DNA of 7,695 nucleotides from the NCBI GenBank assembly GCA_027018975.1, contig JALUXN010000268.1, positions 1-7,695 of the forward strand, read 5' to 3'. Positions 6,293 through 7,695 of the stretch are shown here, in pieces (the first letter of the stretch is position 1; each line of letters starts with the position of its first letter). The position numbers and the translations under genes are program-made. The DNA is from Mariprofundaceae bacterium (lineage in GTDB: Bacteria; Pseudomonadota; Zetaproteobacteria; Mariprofundales; Mariprofundaceae). The notes under the pieces were generated by a model. The model ran no database searches, was not told the DNA's origin, and was given only the letters and a program-made list of their open reading frames with translations.

Positions 6293-6366
6293 GACTGAGG
6301 AGCACTGCAGCGGGGTCGGTTTCATCTCTCCGCCAGGCTCGGTCATAAAATAGATCAACGGTGCTC
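6293..6366 (+). promoter_or_regulatory. SAH riboswitch aptamer (S-adenosylhomocysteine-sensing)
   Basis: The RNA matches the known SAH riboswitch consensus: GAGGAGCACTGCAG at 6297-6310, CGCCAGGCTC at 6331-6340, then AACGGTGCTC at 6357-6366. Helix P1 pairs GACTGAG 6293-6299 with CTCGGTC 6338-6344 (7 pairs, one G-U). P2 pairs GCGG 6310-6313 with CCGC 6330-6333. The pseudoknot pairs GAGCAC 6300-6305 with GTGCTC 6361-6366, all six Watson-Crick. In this class SAH binding stabilises the pseudoknot and turns on downstream SAH-recycling genes, which fits the ahcY start 50 bases beyond. SAM is discriminated against in this class. Confidence 0.95.
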
Positions 6367-6415
6367 ATATTTTTATGTTCGGCAGTTTTTCGCCGAACCA
6401 TCATAGGAGTATGAG
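6364..6415 (+). promoter_or_regulatory. Expression platform: helix covering the ahcY ribosome binding site
   Basis: Bases 6364-6377 pair with 6402-6415 in 14 consecutive pairs, three of them G-U. The helix buries the Shine-Dalgarno AGGAG (6405-6409). Its outermost three pairs use CTC 6364-6366, which is also the end of the riboswitch pseudoknot strand, so the two structures compete. A nested hairpin, TTCGGC 6378-6383 with GCCGAA 6392-6397, closes the loop. The Shine-Dalgarno also decides the start: it is 7 bases before ATG 6417 but only 1 base before the in-frame ATG 6411. The pairing is read directly; the switching role is inferred. Confidence 0.7.
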
Positions 6416-6416
6416 A

Positions 6417-7695
6417 ATGGCTGAATTTACAGACTATAAGGTGGCCGATATGTCACCGGAGACGATCGCGTGGGGGCGCAAAGAGCTCGCCATCGCCGAA
6501 ACGGAGATGCCCGGCCTGATGGCGCTGCGGGAGAAGTATGGCGAGGAGAAGCCGCTCAAGGGCGCGCGTATCGCCGGCTCACTGCATATGACCATCCAGA
6601 CCGGCGTGCTGATCGAGACATTGACGGCGCTGGGCGCTGAGGTGCGTTGGGCATCATGCAACATCTTCTCCACCCAAGACCACGCGGCGGCGGCAATTGC
6701 GGCGGAGAATATTCCCGTTTACGCCTACAAGGGCGAGTCGCTGGAAGATTATTGGGAGTACTGCCACAAGATCATGGAGTGGCACGACGGCGGCACGCCG
6801 AACATGATCCTCGACGACGGTGGCGACGCGACACTGCTGCTGATTCTCGGTGCCAAAGCGGAGAACGATCCTTCCGTACTCGATAATCCATCCTCCGAGG
6901 AGGAGGTCGCACTCTTCGCCTCCATCAAAAAACGCCTCGCCGAGCAGCCGGGCTACTACAGCAACCGCCGTGACGCGATCAAGGGCGTCACCGAAGAGAC
7001 CACCACCGGCGTACACCGCCTCTATCAGATGCAGGAGAGTGGCGACCTGCCGTTCCCGGCCATCAATGTGAATGACTCGGTCACCAAATCGAAGTTCGAC
7101 AACCTCTACGGCTGCCGCGAATCGCTGCTCGACGGCATCAAGCGCGCCACCGATGTGATGGTCGCCGGCAAGATCTGCGTCGTGCTCGGCTACGGCGATG
7201 TCGGCAAGGGCTGCGCGCAGGCGTTCAAGGGCATGGGTGCCACGGTATGGGTCACCGAAATCGACCCGATCTGCGCACTGCAGGCGGCGATGGAAGGGTA
7301 CCGCGTCGTCAACATGGATGAGGCTTGTAAACTGGGCAATATCTTTGTTACCACCACCGGCAACTACCATGTCATCACCCATGATCACATGGTGGCGATG
7401 CCCGATCAGGCGATCGTCTGCAACATCGGCCACTTTGATAACGAGATCGATGTCGCCAGCCTGCGCCAGTACAAGTGGGAGAATGTGAAGCCGCAGGTCG
7501 ATCAGATCATCTTCCCGGACGGCACACGCATCACCCTGCTGGCCGAAGGGCGGCTGGTGAACCTAGGCTGTGCGACCGGTCACCCGAGCTTTGTAATGTC
7601 CAACTCCTTCACCAACCAGACACTGGCGCAGATGGAGCTCTTCAATCAGAGTGGCGAGTATGAGGCGAAGGTCTATACGCTGCCGAAGCATCTCG
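6417..7695 (+). CDS. ahcY: Adenosylhomocysteinase (SAH hydrolase), 3' truncated
   Basis: AhcY reversibly hydrolyses S-adenosylhomocysteine to homocysteine and adenosine, using tightly bound NAD. This relieves methyltransferase inhibition and returns homocysteine to the methionine cycle. The frame gives 426 codons without a stop before the right edge; roughly 40-45 residues should be missing compared with related bacterial enzymes near 470 residues. Substrate-site blocks are SLHMT at 55-59, LDDGGD at 132-137, TEETTTG at 192-198 and NDSVTKSKFDN at 219-229 (K224, D228 and N229 match human K186, D190 and N191). The NAD-binding GYGDVGKG is at 258-265, and GHPSFVMSNSFTNQ is at 388-401. A segment near 150-187 is the insertion typical of the longer bacterial form. 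ATG 6417 fits the ribosome site better than ATG 6411, which would add only Met-Arg. Translation is probably controlled by the upstream SAH riboswitch. Confidence 0.98.
   Translation, partial: MAEFTDYKVADMSPETIAWGRKELAIAETEMPGLMALREKYGEEKPLKGARIAGSLHMTIQTGVLIETLTALGAEVRWASCNIFSTQDHAAAAIAAENIPVYAYKGESLEDYWEYCHKIMEWHDGGTPNMILDDGGDATLLLILGAKAENDPSVLDNPSSEEEVALFASIKKRLAEQPGYYSNRRDAIKGVTEETTTGVHRLYQMQESGDLPFPAINVNDSVTKSKFDNLYGCRESLLDGIKRATDVMVAGKICVVLGYGDVGKGCAQAFKGMGATVWVTEIDPICALQAAMEGYRVVNMDEACKLGNIFVTTTGNYHVITHDHMVAMPDQAIVCNIGHFDNEIDVASLRQYKWENVKPQVDQIIFPDGTRITLLAEGRLVNLGCATGHPSFVMSNSFTNQTLAQMELFNQSGEYEAKVYTLPKHL

Noticed and set aside
6370..6398. Possible intrinsic terminator before ahcY (T run plus GC hairpin)
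   Set aside because: The T runs are before the stem and in the loop, not after it. The 3' side reads CATCATAGG, so a ribosome-site switch fits better than termination.
6654..7433. 259-codon minus-strand open frame
   Set aside because: It is fully antisense to ahcY, whose frame is unmistakable. The many D, V, A and R residues are what a reversed ahcY gives.

Overview
The window is ordinary proteobacterial core-genome DNA with a moderately high GC content. It carries an outer-membrane phospholipase, a periplasmic heme-domain sensor kinase, and the SAM/SAH cycle genes with an SAH riboswitch. Together these suggest a Gammaproteobacterium or a close relative such as a zetaproteobacterium; the sequence alone does not decide the genus. 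I see no tRNA, rRNA, CRISPR array, phage gene or transposase, and no complete insertion sequence.

Layout, left to right. (1) Bases 2-829, + strand: the C-terminal half of a COG2509-type FAD-dependent dehydrogenase, cut by the left edge. (2) Bases 830-1152: a non-coding stretch with short repeats and two GC-rich hairpins of REP/BIME style. (3) Bases 1153-3393, - strand: a hybrid sensor histidine kinase with a periplasmic Tll0287-like (DUF3365) domain carrying a CxxCH heme motif, then PAS, HisKA, HATPase and a terminal receiver. (4) Bases 3394-3542: a divergent promoter region with a 16-bp tandem repeat. (5) Bases 3543-4418, + strand: pldA, outer-membrane phospholipase A. (6) Bases 4422-4886, - strand: dut, dUTPase, convergent with pldA across a 3-bp gap. 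(7) Bases 4887-5098: the divergent dut/metK region with small palindromes. (8) Bases 5099-6271, + strand: metK. (9) Bases 6272-6416: a clear SAH riboswitch and its expression platform. (10) Bases 6417-7695, + strand: ahcY, cut by the right edge.

The biological core is the right third. MetK makes S-adenosylmethionine, methyltransferases turn it into S-adenosylhomocysteine (SAH), and AhcY removes SAH. The riboswitch between the two genes should raise AhcY output when SAH accumulates. Folding the leader by eye, I find a 14-bp helix (6364-6377 with 6402-6415) that covers the ahcY ribosome binding site. It shares three bases with the riboswitch pseudoknot, which gives a concrete ON-switch model. 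This is the most interesting observation here. It is a detailed mechanism for a known riboswitch class, not a new class, and I found no convincing undescribed multi-gene system.
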